The position numbers were made by a program, and so were the translations under genes. This document shows, piece after piece, positions 1 to 13,025 of a DNA stretch of 64,000 bases (the stretch's first letter is position 1; each line of letters starts with the position of its first letter). The DNA is from Canariomyces notabilis (Eukaryota > Ascomycota > Sordariomycetes > Sordariales > Chaetomiaceae), in contig NW_027041853.1 of assembly GCF_033297395.1 (NCBI RefSeq), forward strand, positions 175,698 to 239,697, written 5' to 3'. The notes beneath the pieces are model-generated. The model worked only from the letters and a program-made list of their open reading frames with translations. It searched no databases and was not told the DNA's origin.

Positions 1-365
1 GTCTTGTTGTATTGCAATTCAGGATCGTTGTTATGGAGTGGTGGAGAGTGTCTCGCTCGCTTATATGTCTCGCTCGCTTATCAAGTACGTTACCCCTGAA
101 ACCAACAGTCCAGAAACGTGGATTGTGCCCTACAGAATTGGTTCGGATAGGTATGTCCCCTTGCATTGGCATTTTCAGGCTCTCCATTTGACGTCACCCG
201 TTGCAAACAAACAGGGCCTCAACACATCTTCGCCAGAAACTGAAACCAGCCCTTTGCCTCTCAACGCGGTGACCCATACAACCGGTAGTGCTTGTAATAA
301 AGACACTGAGAAGAGGAAGACAGTCTAACCACAACCCTTATGTCCCTCTCACACTTCACTTCGAA
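1..365. other. Gene-free edge of window
   Basis: Flank downstream of the minus-strand gene that ends at 366. It should hold that gene's 3' UTR. I see no conserved coding segment, RNA gene or repeat. Confidence 0.5.
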
Positions 366-2775
366 TCATTGCGCAACCAACCCCTTCACATCCGCCACCG
401 CCGCCCTAGCCATCTTCTTCAATAACGTCCTCTCATCCGCCTCACGATACTTCTCCCAACTATCCAACCCTTCCTTAGCCTGGATACTGAGCGTCTCATA
501 CCCCTGCTTAATCACCTCCGCAACCTGCAAACTCGTCAACTGCGAGCCCGGCTTCCTCGATTTGCCGCCAGCCTTGACATTCCCCCCGCCGCCTCCATCA
601 GCCAGCATCTCCTTGTAGTGCGTGCTGACATTAACCAGCGTATCAATCGAGTTACTCGGCCGATTCGCCAGCCCGTACGTAGTCCTAAACTTGACCAGCA
701 CCTCGCCCGACTCAACAACCTTGTAAAACAAATCATCATACGCCGCCGGCGTGGGCAAGAACGTTTCGCCCGCCGACAGGCCCAGCGCAATGAGATTGAC
801 GACATGATCCAGCAGGGTATAGATGTGCGACAAACCCTTAAAGTCAGCCGCGTACGTGGTCAGGAAGCGCACGAGCGAGAGCAGCGACCGGAACAAGTCT
901 GCCCAGTGGTACTGCAGGCGGGTGCGCGAGCGCGACATGTAGCTGGTGACGCGCAGGAGGATGCCCACGCAGAGCGTGTAGAGTCCAACGTCGAGCCGCC
1001 GCCGCAGGTTGTGGTTCAGAGCGTCGACCATGGTGTCCATGATGGCCGTGGCAAGGATGCGCTCGCCCCGCACGAGGGGCAGGTAAGGCGAGCGCTGGCG
1101 GCAGAGGCGCACGGGGACCTTGCTTTCTTCGCTGCATACGCGCTTGCAGAGGATAGGGTCTTCGATGAGGAGGCGGAAGACCATCAGGTTGAGGTGGCAG
1201 TAGAGCGTGGTGCGCTGGGAGAGGTGGGCGTGTTGGAGGAGGTAAGAGGTGAGGGAGATGAAGCTGGCAAAGGGCTGCTCTTCGCCCGTGTCGGGTTGGA
1301 AGGTTACAAGCTCGAGGCTGAACAGCTTGTTGGCGTGGGTGAAGTCGTAAGTGGCGAGGAGTACTGCTGCTTCTTGCCCTGGCCTTAGGCACAGTCAGCC
1401 TATGCGCTAACTTGAAGGATCTTAGCCGGTTCTTGGATACTCACAGCTCTGCAAACATCTTCTTCGCCGTCTCAGCGTCGTAGACCGGTTTTGGAGGGGG
1501 CCTGCCTCCCGGGGCGATGGCTCCAAGCCCGATCTTGCTCAATGTGTTCGCTAGAGTCCATCCTTCCGGGAGATCTTCCTGCACGTCAATGTACTGGCTT
1601 CTCAACCTCTGACATGATTGTCCGACGTTTCCGACGATGCCCCTGATGACTCGCTCGTTCACAAAGTCATTGAGCCGCATTTGATATGGGTTCTGAAACT
1701 CGAATTTGTTGTAGTTGGCTAGGAGACCTAAGAGTATGAATGGCAGGTTTATACTCGGTGCTGTAGAGAGGATTTGTGATTGCATGCACTGGAGCGGCGG
1801 TCAGTCTCTCCATCTTAGCTACCCAGAAGTTGCCTCACTGACGTTGATTATCGCCGGGAACAAATCTCTCTGGATAAAGTAGGTGAGCAAGCTGGTCTGG
1901 TATGCCCCGGATGTAACAGCAAGGGCAACCTTGACTGCCCTTTGCTGCAGGTCCGCCGTGTACGTACAGCCTGCTCTGCTCCCTACTGCCTGCGTCTCCT
2001 CCTGGCCGGAATGACCAATGCCATTGGGGCAGCATTCAAGCGCGTTGCTTCTCCCATTTCGAATCAGCGACTCCAGCGCGCTGACGAATTCGGCAAAGAC
2101 TGTATCGATGTGGTCCAGGCCAGCCAGCACTTCGATGATATCGGAGCTTGGGTTGGTGTACTTTTTGGCGAGAACTGCAACCATAAAGGTGCTCAGTGTC
2201 TGTAAGATGGAACTCCCAATCAGAACATTGCCCTCCTTGTAGGGAATCCTCGCACATGCTCACATCTAGGGCGTGCAAGTCGGAGATGCCATAAGGACGT
2301 CTTAGAGTCGCCACTGCCTGCGCAAACAACTGTCGGGTCTGGAGCTGAAGGTGTAGCAGCTCGTTGGGCCCTATCTCGTCGAGTATCCGTCGAAGCGACG
2401 GCCGGTCAGGCTTGAGCAGGAAGAACTCTTTCCAGAACCCCTCTGATCTCTCGGCCTCCTCTGTGTCGTCCTATCTCCACAGGTTCCATGGAATTAGCAT
2501 CCTTGAGATCGAGCTGCCTGCGGTTGAACATGGCTGCGAACATCGTGGAGGGACCATGCACGGCACGTCATCGGCTGGATGGGTACAAACCTGCCCAAGA
2601 GGGATTGCACCATGTTAGCGACTCTACTGAGACATTAAGGTAGGTCTGTTTCTTGGTCCTACATGGAAGGATTGGGGGGAATATCACAAACCTTGAATAA
2701 TGTCTCGTAGAGCCCAACAACTTTGGGCTTGAACGCCTCTGGCCGGGGCTGTTGCGTGAGAGGCGACGGCTCCAT
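366..2775 (-). CDS. ARMH3/C10orf76-like armadillo protein (DUF1741), 5 exons
   Basis: Exons on the minus strand: 2775-2692, 2470-2264, 2199-1843, 1788-1445 and 1383-366, giving 669 codons plus stop with all phases agreeing. The start is the ATG before the MEPSPLTQQPRPEAF segment; an in-frame upstream stretch to 2883 exists but matches the family less well. Family-typical segments include EGFWKEFFLLKPDRPSLRR near residue 40, SGAYQTSLLTYFIQRDLFPA near 200 and LLGLLANYNKFEFQNPYQ near 230; the rest is helical, as expected of an armadillo-like fold. The animal relative ARMH3 acts at the Golgi with GBF1 and PI4KB; a similar Golgi role here is inference. An extra stretch of roughly 27 residues after LIRNG (about 2050-1970) has no convincing intron signals and may be a lineage-specific insertion. 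Confidence 0.82.
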
Positions 2776-3984
2776 AGGAGAAGCTCGGTTTACGTTGAAT
2801 GGAGATCGAGATGCCCAGGCATCTGTTTTCGGCAACAGACGGTTTGCGAAAAGCAGGCCAAGACGCTCCATTGTTAGCGCCATTGTTCACTGCAGCACCG
2901 TGCGCAGGGCCCTGGGCAGGGGCAGGAGCCGACAGCTTCAGCGCTGAACAGTGTCCGTGCATACAGTGTTAACCTCGTGACGGCGGCGATCATCCGTTCT
3001 GCAACCAAAACACCAAGAAAACGGAGTAGTGGGGCAGATGGCGATTATGAAGCCCTGACGAGTAGTGGAAAGAAACAAACAAGTTCGGCCACTTCATGAA
3101 ACCCGGCATTCGTGGGATGGCTAGGTAGTATAAGGCAGCTCTGAAACCATAAGACCACATTGCCTGCCAATAATGTGTACTTCGTAAGGTAAGCGGCGCA
3201 TGGTCATGCTCAGTGTCATTCTGCCTGGGCACTCTGCAGCCCAATAGGTAAAGAATTGCAAGTTCATAAAAAAAGGTGTAAGCTACATGACACCTTTTGT
3301 CTCTGCTTCCCGTCCCATAGGTAGTACCGGTAGACCAGGTGTGTGTTGAATACAGTGCTATAGTACCCCCTAGACACAACGAGAATGCCGTGCTAAGTGT
3401 CCCGTCCATGACCTGTGAGGTGATTGCAAACCCGAAGTTCTTCTTCTCTTGATCCCTTTAACCGCCTATTAGCAACATCCCCATGGAAGCTCTACTAGTA
3501 AATCCGCCGTTGACAGTGCCCATAAAGTGCCGTCGAAAGCTCTATTGAAAAACCACGTCTGTTCCGCCCTTTTCTCTAGCCAGCCACGCTGGTCATTACT
3601 CCCGTATCTCTGAAGAACTCGAAAACGAAAGACGCCGAAGAAGCAACTAACCCTCAAACCATAGGTAGCTATGCATGCACCTGCCTGCTGTCCCACTGGA
3701 GAAGCTTGCAGAAAAGGAAGAAGAGAAAAAAAACAAAAGTCATAAAGTCGTTCAGGGATGCTCATGTGTGCTTCGCCGGAACATGCAATAAAGGAGAGGG
3801 CCGCAAAAGGAAGAACGACACATGCCAGCCCAAGGCCAAAAGCAACTTTGAAGAAGCAGATAAACTCAGGTCGCTAGCAAACGTGCCAGAGCATGCCCAA
3901 CGCCCGAAACCTGAAGAAAAACAGGCCCAATCGTAGCTGAACGCAGACGCAAGAGGGAACAAATAGGAAGAAAGCAACACCCCA
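2776..3984. other. Intergenic, 1.2 kb, no gene seen
   Basis: Lies between the start of the ARMH3-like gene and the stop of the next minus-strand gene, so it should hold the promoter of the former and the 3' UTR of the latter. Short open frames here on both strands have no recognisable content and no splice pattern. Confidence 0.5.
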
Positions 3985-5997
3985 TCAAATCCCCCAGCTG
4001 CCCCTCCTCTCCTGAACACCCCACGCCAGCGGGCTAATAGCATTCAGGTCCGGATGCTGCCTCGCCCACTCATAGATATAGCGCTTGAGCGCCTTCCAGC
4101 GCGGGCACCGCTCCTCCTCGCTCACTCCGTCTTTCTCCTCGCTGTCGAGCATGATGTGCCCGGTGGCCTTGATCTTTTTCCGGTGAGCTGGAACCAACGC
4201 CTTGTCACCATCACCATCACCAGCACCGTCGGTACCATTGTGCTGCTGCTCATCCCCTCCCCAGAGGTCGTACATGATGGCGTCGTCGTCCCGCTCCAAC
4301 TCGTCGATGCTGATCCGGCTGATTTTGCTGAGCTCCTCGTCATACAGCCTCGCCGTGGCCGGATACCCGAGCGACAGGTAGTTGTAGACCTGCGTGACGA
4401 ACCTGTCATCGAATTCGCCCGCGATCTTTTCCTCCAGCTCCGCCGCCTCTTTTTCCTTCTTCAGCTTCTCCTCCAGAGTCTGCAGGTTGTGCAGCATGTG
4501 CAACCCCTTAGGTGCGTTGCTGCGCGTCCTATGCTCTGGCTGGGGCACGGGGATGCTGCCGTGCCGCGTGGCCGAGACGGTGCCTGGTTGCGTTACGCTC
4601 TCGAGCGGCGAGGGTTCCTCGCTCAACACAATGGGTGCCGAGGCGCCAAAGGCGCGTGCAAACGGGTCTTTGTTGTTGCTCTGAGGTGCGGGCGTCGTGA
4701 TCATGGCAGGCCTCTCGATGGCGGCCAGATGCTCCGAGCCGTGCGTCGCATAGCAGTAGCCGCGCCAGAGACCGTGTTGTCCGGTCGGATCTCGGTTGTG
4801 TTCGTCGAATGTCGACCCCGTCCGAAGATCCCAGAGATGATCCGGCTCGAGCTTGGTTTGCTTGGGGGAAGGGCACATACGGAACACCAGATCCTGGCCG
4901 AGCAAGGGCGGGGACGCTTTCAGCCTAAGCCGATGCTGTTGTCGGGCTCTCTCCAGTGACATGTCCCTTTCCTGGTTGTAGGGCATGAAAGGCGCATGAT
5001 GCCGGAAGCTTGTCTCGGGAGGGATCTGAGAGGCCGGGGCATATGGCATGTGCATGGCCTGACCGGCGGGGGCCGAGGGGATGTAGGGCATGTGGCTCTC
5101 GCCAATTGGGCGGATAGCGGGGGGTTCGGGGGGGATGTACGGCATAACAGACTCGCCGATGGTAGGGAGGGGCGAGTCAGTACGGAGAAGAGGCATATGC
5201 GTCTCGCCAATTGGCCCAAGAGAGCCCGACGATGGTCTCGATGTCCATATCGGGGAGCTGGCTATCGACGTCCTCTGCGTTCTAGTCAAGCCCATGGCAT
5301 CGCTAGGCGGGCCATCAATGCTAACGTTGTCGAGGTCAATCGTGTCTACCCTATCCCGGTCTAGGCCCTTTTCAAGAAGGTAGACATGCTCTTGCATCTC
5401 CTTGAACGCCCAGCTGATATCCTCTTCGGACGAGTTCCGTCGCGATTGCAGAGGGTTCCAAGGGCCCCTGGTCAGCGGTCTGCCTCTGGGCCCGTCATCG
5501 TCGGAACCTTCCCGCACGTAGAAGTGCTCCGCGCCGCCTATGCGCTCACCACTGTTAGGAAAGGCACTCATGGCCACCTCTTGAAGCTTTCTCTGGGCAT
5601 CTCGAGCTACCAGGTCGAAGACGCCACCGGCAATCTCGTCATCGCAAGACTCCCGGCGGGCGTGGCCCTTCTGCCTGGACGGTGTCCCCGGGATTGCTCC
5701 ATAGCCGGGTCGTTTGCGTGCTTTAGGGGCGTAGATGTGGTTCGTATAGGGCGTAATATCCGTCTTATCGGTATGCTTGGTAGCAGGCCCTTCGTCACCA
5801 GCTCGCCGTGATCGCCGGACTGAAGACTCGACAAGCTGCGGTGCAAATCGTCGTTTTTCTCGCCGCGGAGGTGATGGCGACCGCGGCGACGGACTAGGTG
5901 TCGGCTCGCCAGCCGGAATCGTGGTGCGATATCGCTCGAAAGTTGTTTCGATAGGTATCGGCGCAAACCGTAGGCGCGGCTTGTCCTTGTTAGCCAT
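3985..5997 (-). CDS. Uncharacterised fungal protein with IGESHMPYIP repeats and LisH-like helix
   Basis: Single exon, 670 residues. I chose the ATG opening MANKDKPRLRFAPIPIETTF, because the frame upstream of it looks less protein-like. The first 200 residues are basic and Ser/Pro-rich (disordered). The middle holds a degenerate repeat of the type IGE-S/T-x-MP-Y (PIGETHMP, TIGESVMPYIP, PIGESHMPYIP, MHMPYAP). A predicted coiled coil (LQTLEEKLKKEKEAAELEEK) is followed near residues 525-560 by FVTQVYNYLSLGYPATARLY, which resembles a LisH dimerisation motif. The ordered C-terminus (RCPRWKALKRYIYEWARQHP) looks conserved. I do not recognise a named family. A scaffold-type role is inference only. Confidence 0.75.
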   Translation of the reverse strand: MANKDKPRLRFAPIPIETTFERYRTTIPAGEPTPSPSPRSPSPPRREKRRFAPQLVESSVRRSRRAGDEGPATKHTDKTDITPYTNHIYAPKARKRPGYGAIPGTPSRQKGHARRESCDDEIAGGVFDLVARDAQRKLQEVAMSAFPNSGERIGGAEHFYVREGSDDDGPRGRPLTRGPWNPLQSRRNSSEEDISWAFKEMQEHVYLLEKGLDRDRVDTIDLDNVSIDGPPSDAMGLTRTQRTSIASSPIWTSRPSSGSLGPIGETHMPLLRTDSPLPTIGESVMPYIPPEPPAIRPIGESHMPYIPSAPAGQAMHMPYAPASQIPPETSFRHHAPFMPYNQERDMSLERARQQHRLRLKASPPLLGQDLVFRMCPSPKQTKLEPDHLWDLRTGSTFDEHNRDPTGQHGLWRGYCYATHGSEHLAAIERPAMITTPAPQSNNKDPFARAFGASAPIVLSEEPSPLESVTQPGTVSATRHGSIPVPQPEHRTRSNAPKGLHMLHNLQTLEEKLKKEKEAAELEEKIAGEFDDRFVTQVYNYLSLGYPATARLYDEELSKISRISIDELERDDDAIMYDLWGGDEQQHNGTDGAGDGDGDKALVPAHRKKIKATGHIMLDSEEKDGVSEEERCPRWKALKRYIYEWARQHPDLNAISPLAWGVQERRGSWGI

Positions 5998-8900
5998 TGT
6001 GAGCTTTGGCTCACTTTCCTTTCTTGTTACACGACGCATCGTCCAAACCGCACGATACGTCTGTGTGTGTTGGTTCCAGGTGGTCACTGATTGTGCTGGC
6101 TGGAATGGTGAACGGCCGACTGCTTTCGGTCAGTCATCCCCTGACTGTAATTTGTACGATGTCAATGAAATGTCCGGTTTCGCAACGTCTCCTTGGAATG
6201 CGTATATACCTTGAAAGGTTTGCGCGCTTGTGGTCCTTGTCTTAGCACCATCAGGGCCTCGAAGCTGGTTTTGTAACTTGGGCAAACTGCCCCTAAAGTC
6301 CAGTGAGTGGGGGGAACACAGGCTGGCGGTCACAAGAACTGAGGCGGGTACGGCAACAGTTGATGGATCTAAACTAAAGTCCGTGTTGGTGGGCCGAGAT
6401 TTTGAGAAGAGCCACCACCACCTGAGGGCTGACCGCTGTTGGCAGTACGTTGCAGTTGTCGGGAGACGGAAGTGGGATGGAGGGTGGGGTCAAGTCCAAA
6501 GTCGCGCTACAGTGCGCAGTGAAAGGAACGGCGATTGTCCGACCGCCGCGTGATCCACTTCGCTCTTATTCAAACAAGAGTGCCCTGTATCGTGACATCC
6601 AAGCGTGAGTGAAGAGGCACAATTCAAAGCCGACGGAAACATTCAAGCCTCGGTATGTACAATCTGCCTTAGGCATATCATCCTTGTTTGTACTCTAACA
6701 GGAATACTTGGGCTTCTTTTCATCTTTGAATAAACCATGCTGCTGTCTCATATCATACCAGGGCGTCAATCGACATTCGAGCGCTTCGGCCAGAGCCGGT
6801 GTTCAGTCCGGCGGCACCGTTCAGCTTCCAAGATCGCACCGTGGTGTACCTCCCTGCCAATGATTATCGGAGATCATCCAGGGTCCTACACTAGCGTAAG
6901 TAGCAGCGGGGAAGTGCCATTTCCCTCTCGCCGTTGTCCGGCGGGCAAATGCCACAGGTGCAGCTTCCCGGTTGACATCATCGTGCTGGAGGAGCTTCAG
7001 AAATTTCTTGCTTTCTCGGCTCAAGGAAGCGCAATCGCAATCACAGATCAGCAACATATGAAAGTCATCAAAGCGGCACAAGCAGAGCCTAAAAAAAGAC
7101 ACTTATCCATCTGGCTCCCTGCAAGCCGTCAAAGATCTGAAGAGCTCGGGGTCAGCCCCTTCGAGCCACTAAACCATCCCTTTTCCATAAACGTCTTGGC
7201 CCGCCCGACTACTAGCAAGCCGTCGTGCCGCCACGCCCTTTTTGATCAAGTGACAACCTGGCATTCCAAGCGCCTGCCTCAATATCCTCAGCCTGGAAGT
7301 TGCCTTGACACGACGTGGAGTAAGGAAACGAGGCATGTCAGGGTCCTGTTGGGACGCGCGCCCTGACCGCCCGACTTACCCATCGCCAGTGGACCTCGTA
7401 ATCCTCGACCACGTTGTCCAGTTCTCGTCAATCGTTTGCCCTTCAACAAGCGACAACCTGACAACCAGCAGATCGAGCTCACCCCGGCCAGACACCGAGC
7501 GTAACCGCGGTCAACTCATTCACAGACCGCTATTACCGGATTCCTATTCGTATTAGGCCACTAAATCCCCCAATCCCATCCTGTTGCAGCTCCGTCCTAA
7601 CCTGCTTAAGAATCCAGCTAGAAACCTCACGGCAGTCTCTTCTCTTTCAATGCAGCATCTTGATCGCGCAATTGCCAGTGGTTCATTCATCATCCCACGC
7701 AAATCTCAGACTTCCCAAGCCTATAGAGGGCAGCTCCGACATCGACCAAAGGGTAGCACCAAGGCTCTCGCGTCAATTTGATCCAGGATGGATGTCGCCG
7801 CATCCCACACCCCTCGCCGCCTCGCGGGGTCCCGACACCCGGGAGACTAAACACCCCCCACTGCGCCCCCCGTGTTTGCGCTCCACCATAACAGGGCACC
7901 ATGAATCGCTTTCCGCAGGCAATGCCACGACAAGAGAGGATTGCCTACAGTCTCCCGAACATCGACGCTTAAGGTACTGTAATCAGCCGAATCTACAAAG
8001 TTCGACACCGCCCTCACTCTGGCGACGATACGCCGAGCAGCATTGCGTTCTTATCTTCTCATGCGTGCTTGCGATCTGTGGACTCGCGTTCAGGCCATCT
8101 GTGACATGTAAGCCACGCGGCAGGACATGCTCTCGTGATGCAGGAGGTTTTTATCTTGCATCGCACCCATTGGCCCACTGGTGGGATGCTGCTGCAGTAT
8201 CCCGGCAGGCCGTTGCCAGTCAGAATAGCGAATTGCCTTGCCATCGCTGACCGCCTCTCTCCCCCGTTAGAACTTCCAGGTTCCCCTCACTGCTCCAATG
8301 CGGGATCGGTATGCTACCTAACCGCATTTGCATCTCGTCTCGACCTCCACGTGTATTTGATGAACTGTATCCGTAAGTCAAGGCCAATCGGGTTTAAAAG
8401 CAGAGGCGAGGCATGTTGCTGCGGCATCCAGGCCGCCTTTGGGCCGTAGAAGGAAGTTGATCGTTTGAGCGATTACTGGAATGGGATGGCACGGCTCATG
8501 TTGTTCCATTGTGTGTTTGCAGCATGTTACACTTGCCGGACATATCTCACATAACTAACCTCAGTGCCATCTATGGATCGCAGCTAAGAAACTTGGCTGT
8601 TAAGAGCTGGCGAAGAACATCCTACGTGCCCTGAATAAAAGCTACCATATATATTGAGAACGGAGGTCCAGGCCCCGATCTCAACCCCGTCTCGGTGCTT
8701 GGCTGTCGCGGAACCATTGGAACCACAGCATCGACTTGAACTGCGGTCCTGCGGGTAACAGGCACAGCAGCTCTGAAGCCCGGCCGATTGCCGACACGAA
8801 GACGAGGACATCAAGTCGACTCGTACATTAGCTTGTGGGCGTTTTCAGTCAAAGCAATCTATCAAGCTCAACTTTTAGATACCAGACATCGGAAGCACAG

Positions 8901-11900
8901 GTATCACCAAGGTCCAGTGTTATGGTGCAATTCCCTAGCTTTGTTCATCCCGGAAGTCAAGCACAGGTTGACACATGTACTCTGGGAGACCCAGCTACAA
9001 TGAGTGATGTGAAGCTGCATCTGGCGGCTCTGAAGCCAGGGGGTGTTAACTTGGGCGCGGAATGCTATAGACGTGATACTGACGAGTGGACACTGGACAG
9101 CGAGATAAAGACAACTGGATATGTGATCAACTAATAGCTTGCCATCATGGATACCCACCTGTCGGTCTGATCTGCTGACTCTGAGCATGTATTCCCTGGA
9201 CACAGCATCCATCTTTAATGAAGCCAAGTAAACACCGGTGTTACCAGCGGTGTATTGTACATGATTGTCAAGCGTCAAGCTTCAAAACCTCATGAGTGAC
9301 ATTGGAGCCGTTCTCTTGCTAAGTACCAAAGCAATCAAGGTACGGACATGGAGCCATTCATCGAGGTACTCGCCGCCCCTGATACCCTAGCCCGCCTCAC
9401 AACTAGTGACTCAAGCGAGGACGATTATCCTACCACACATAGTGGTTGATGAACACCGTAACGAAGCCACCCCAACATCCCCTTAATGGAGCAGTTCTTG
9501 ATAACTGAGACTTCCAGCTAGTCCAAAGAGGATTCCCAGGAGGTGGCACGAGCATAGGTATTGTACCTTAGTCTTCTCTACGACTTGAACGCCAGCAAAG
9601 ATGACAGAGTAGTGTCTTATACCGATCGAAAACCGCTTCCATCATTGACAGCAAAGTCACGGTAATGAGCAAGAGCTGTGACGATATATCAGGGGAACAT
9701 TTCATGTAAAGCCAGCAACAGATGGGTATCAGGGGCCGCGCATGGTAGGGCGGCAAAGGAGAACTCGTCCTCTGGTTAAAGGTATTATTTTTGGCGTGGT
9801 GTCCCCATGTTCTGTTTTTGTCATGAAGATACACATGATGGAGAAAGACCAATACTACTAGTAGTACTGTCACGAAATACCACCAGGCTGACATAGTGCC
9901 TGCTACATGTACCCATCCATCTGGTAAGGTCTGGACGGTGCAGAAAGGTTTCCTCTGTGTGAGACGCAGGGGAAAAAATGAGATTTGAGGCGTTCAAGGA
10001 GCATGGGTGTCATGTCAGTGGCAGCACCAAATAGACTAACATGACCAGAAGTTTGGAGGCTAGACCTTGATCACAATCTGGCACCAGCTGGCGACAGGCG
10101 AGGCCTGATTCTCTAAGTCTAGTGGTACCAGTTGTCAATATCTATAAGTATCTTCGACAGTTTGGGCTAGCTTCATGGCAGTTGACCCAAGACGTATAGC
10201 GTATTTGGTAGATATCCAGATGAGTCCACTGCCCGGACAATGGCGTTCAACTTGGTGGAAGTGACCAGGTTGTCAATATGCACATGTTCGCGCTCAAGTG
10301 TCCACATAGTGTTTCCCCCTCACCACTTTCCATGCCGACTGGTGGTAGCTTCCAAAGCACCCATGAGCCTGCTCGATATATAGACCAACGACTTTGATGT
10401 TTTTATACCCTTTCAATGACAGATATCATTCTGGTATCGCCTTGAGAGCTACGGTACTATAGTATTCGGCCAAGAAAACATCAACCACCTCCAGATGGTC
10501 CCGAAAACGTAACCCTCACCTGATTCCCTACACGTGGCACGTTGCCGGTGTGCAAAACTGCAAGATATCTTTGGCAGATTAACTGGGTTGGGAGTGATTC
10601 AGCCCCTAGGAAGGCCAGGAGGGGCATTGGAGTACATTTAGGTGCCTATTGTACATATGGAGCTACCTACCGTGACCTAGGGTATTAAGAAGGGAATCAA
10701 GCCATGGGTGATGTGTAAGGACTCGGAATAGAACCCCCCTATTACCATCTGGACCGATTCCTCCCCCCCTCCCCCCCGCCCTCCTCAATAGCCTGACTCC
10801 GTGCCCCTGAAGCGGCAAGGCGCTTTTCAGTGGTTGTTCTCGTAGTCTTCGACAGTTTCAAGTACACCGGTGGTCACAATATGCCGGGTGTTTTCAATAT
10901 ATCTGTTATGTACCAAGTGGCAGCTCAAAAAACGGCCTCAAAACCTACCATGTAAGGTACCTATCTTACCTGAATATATTGGTCGGGGAAGGAACGGCGA
11001 AGCCGCCCAAGTCTACGGCAAGCCTCCATTGTTGTTGCCAGAAATTGTTTACGGGCAGGCACATGTAACGGTCTGGGGTGTTTCAACTTCCCTGTGAGAA
11101 GGACGGTGAGAGCAGCGGGAAATGTTTTGGATATAAAGGACTCTCGGACAGCGCCGTTGCGAAAATGCAGGTACCCGCCGTTCCCTTCCGTCACGGTATG
11201 TCTTATGTAGGTCTGGTCTCTTACCCTCGTCATCTGACCGAGTTCCTGTCATCAAGCCTTGAAGCTAACTCTACGCATCCCGCTCTATAGTTCCTATTCA
11301 GTTCGAGCTTGGGTGACAACATGGCGCGCTCCTGGTTATGACTCTGCTGTGAGCGGCGAGCAGAGTGCCTGATTTGCCACTGGCAATGCATGAACGTTGG
11401 GAGCTGTGCGTCCCCTGAGGGCCCTGGGAACGGATCGCACAACAGCAGAGTCGCACAGTCATCTAACTTAGACGAGCTGTGTGACGGAACTTATGACAGG
11501 AGTCCCGCCAGGCGTACAGTAACAGATGGGCTATCTGACATTACAGAACCTAACTTTACCTTGGATACCTGTGATCATCGCTTTGAAGTGCAACCATGGG
11601 ATTCATTTAGTACATTACCTGCCTTTACAACCAGCAGGTCCGGAACACGACTCGACCGATCTCGAGAGCAGCTTCTGTGTTCCACTCGGGGACGGATCTC
11701 GATTCTACTGTGATGCGGGACCACACTTGTATCGAATCAAACCCGGCCGACGATCACTTGCTCATGTTCCTCGGCTTCGTCGAGAAAGCGGCTTCTCGAA
11801 GGCGGTGTGGACAAGTCTGCCTCAGTCCTGCAGTGGTTTGACTTGCCGGTGCTGGATCGACCATCGACGTATGTACGATACAGATAATACATAAAAGTGA

Positions 11901-13025
11901 TCAAACCGATAAAACTGTCTAGAACGCAGTCAGTTCATCAGTCTAATAAGGTAGGGTTGGTCGAATTTGTTGGGAAACAAGAGGCCCACTCGCCAAGGTC
12001 GATATCGCAAGACACAAAATTGGGAGCAGCGTGACGGCGTGACGGCGGGAAAAGGGAGATAACATTAGCACGATATTAGCCACGTGTCCTAGGAGTTTTC
12101 TCGAGCAGAACTGAGAGGCGTAATTAGTTTCGGCCATATCCAAGCCCTCTGCATGGTGATGGCGGTTCTTCATGATAAGGAACTTGGCTGGTGAGGTTAT
12201 CTTGTCACCACCACTTCAATTGCCTACAAATCACCACCCACTGTTTCTGTAAGGTAACTGATACTACAATACAGTACGGTACAGTAAAGTACACGCTTGG
12301 TTACAGTAGCAGGAGGCAGTCAACTTAGCATACTGCCTACCTCCGTACAGAAAGTTAATTACCTAATTTCCAGGTTTGTGGGCTTGGGTGGCATCGCAGC
12401 GCCGGGAAGGTGGGTGGGAAGGCCCCACTTCACCACTGGCAGCCGGTGGTGTCGATGGGCACTGTGGACGTTGAGATGACCTAGGGCGGCACGAGAACCA
12501 GGGTGGGAAGCGTGCCACAGGGCAAATCCCGGCTTGGCCATGATCTCCAGCAAGGCGCATTCCCAGCTCGATGCATATATTTCCAATTTTCCATGATTCT
12601 TGCTGCTCTGCTCCAGGTTTGCTCTTAGCGTGTCGCTCCTTCGCTTTCCCTATCGTATCTTGTTTATCCGAATACACAGTACATAAGGTAGTCTTGCGGT
12701 CCAGGGCCATCTGCGGCTTCTGCGCCGGCTGCCACTTCCCTGCGTCGGCGCTGATAACAAGCTGGGATCCCGGAATCGTCATTTATAGATCGATCATCAT
12801 CGCCGAACCGTACATTTATCTTGAGATAAGCGGGTCTCCAGACGTGCAGAGTGCAGACCGACAACTGCACCCTAATCAACTACCTACGTATCGACCAGAC
12901 GCGATCGACGGTCTAGCAAAGAGTGGGCTCGGGCAAGAAGCAAGAGCAAGAAGAAGCAATCTTTCCATGCCGCGGCCACAAAGTTGCCAACACTGATTTC
13001 TTATCGCGCTCCTCGTCCGTCCGCC
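5998..13025. other. 7 kb gene-free stretch
   Basis: The open frames here (the longest at 6737-7366 and 7660-8250 on the plus strand) show no domain, no biased composition and no splice pattern. A C-rich run lies near 10760-10785. A nine-codon upstream ORF starts at 12968, just before the large gene at 13026. The length suggests a regulatory region or long 5' leader for that gene, or old non-coding relics. I see no tRNA or intact transposon. Confidence 0.45.

Noticed and set aside
618..1388. 256-codon plus-strand frame opposite the ARMH3-like gene
   Set aside because: Antisense of the last exon of a gene with strong family matches.
4054..4959. 301-codon plus-strand frame opposite the IGESHMPYIP-repeat protein
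   Set aside because: Antisense shadow; Leu/Arg-rich without motifs.
6737..8250. Two plus-strand frames of about 200 codons in the 7 kb gap
   Set aside because: No hydrophobic pattern, domain, conserved-looking block or splice support.
9568..9894. 108-codon minus-strand frame with a hydrophobic start
   Set aside because: Looks like a signal anchor, but the rest is random-like and there is no supporting context.
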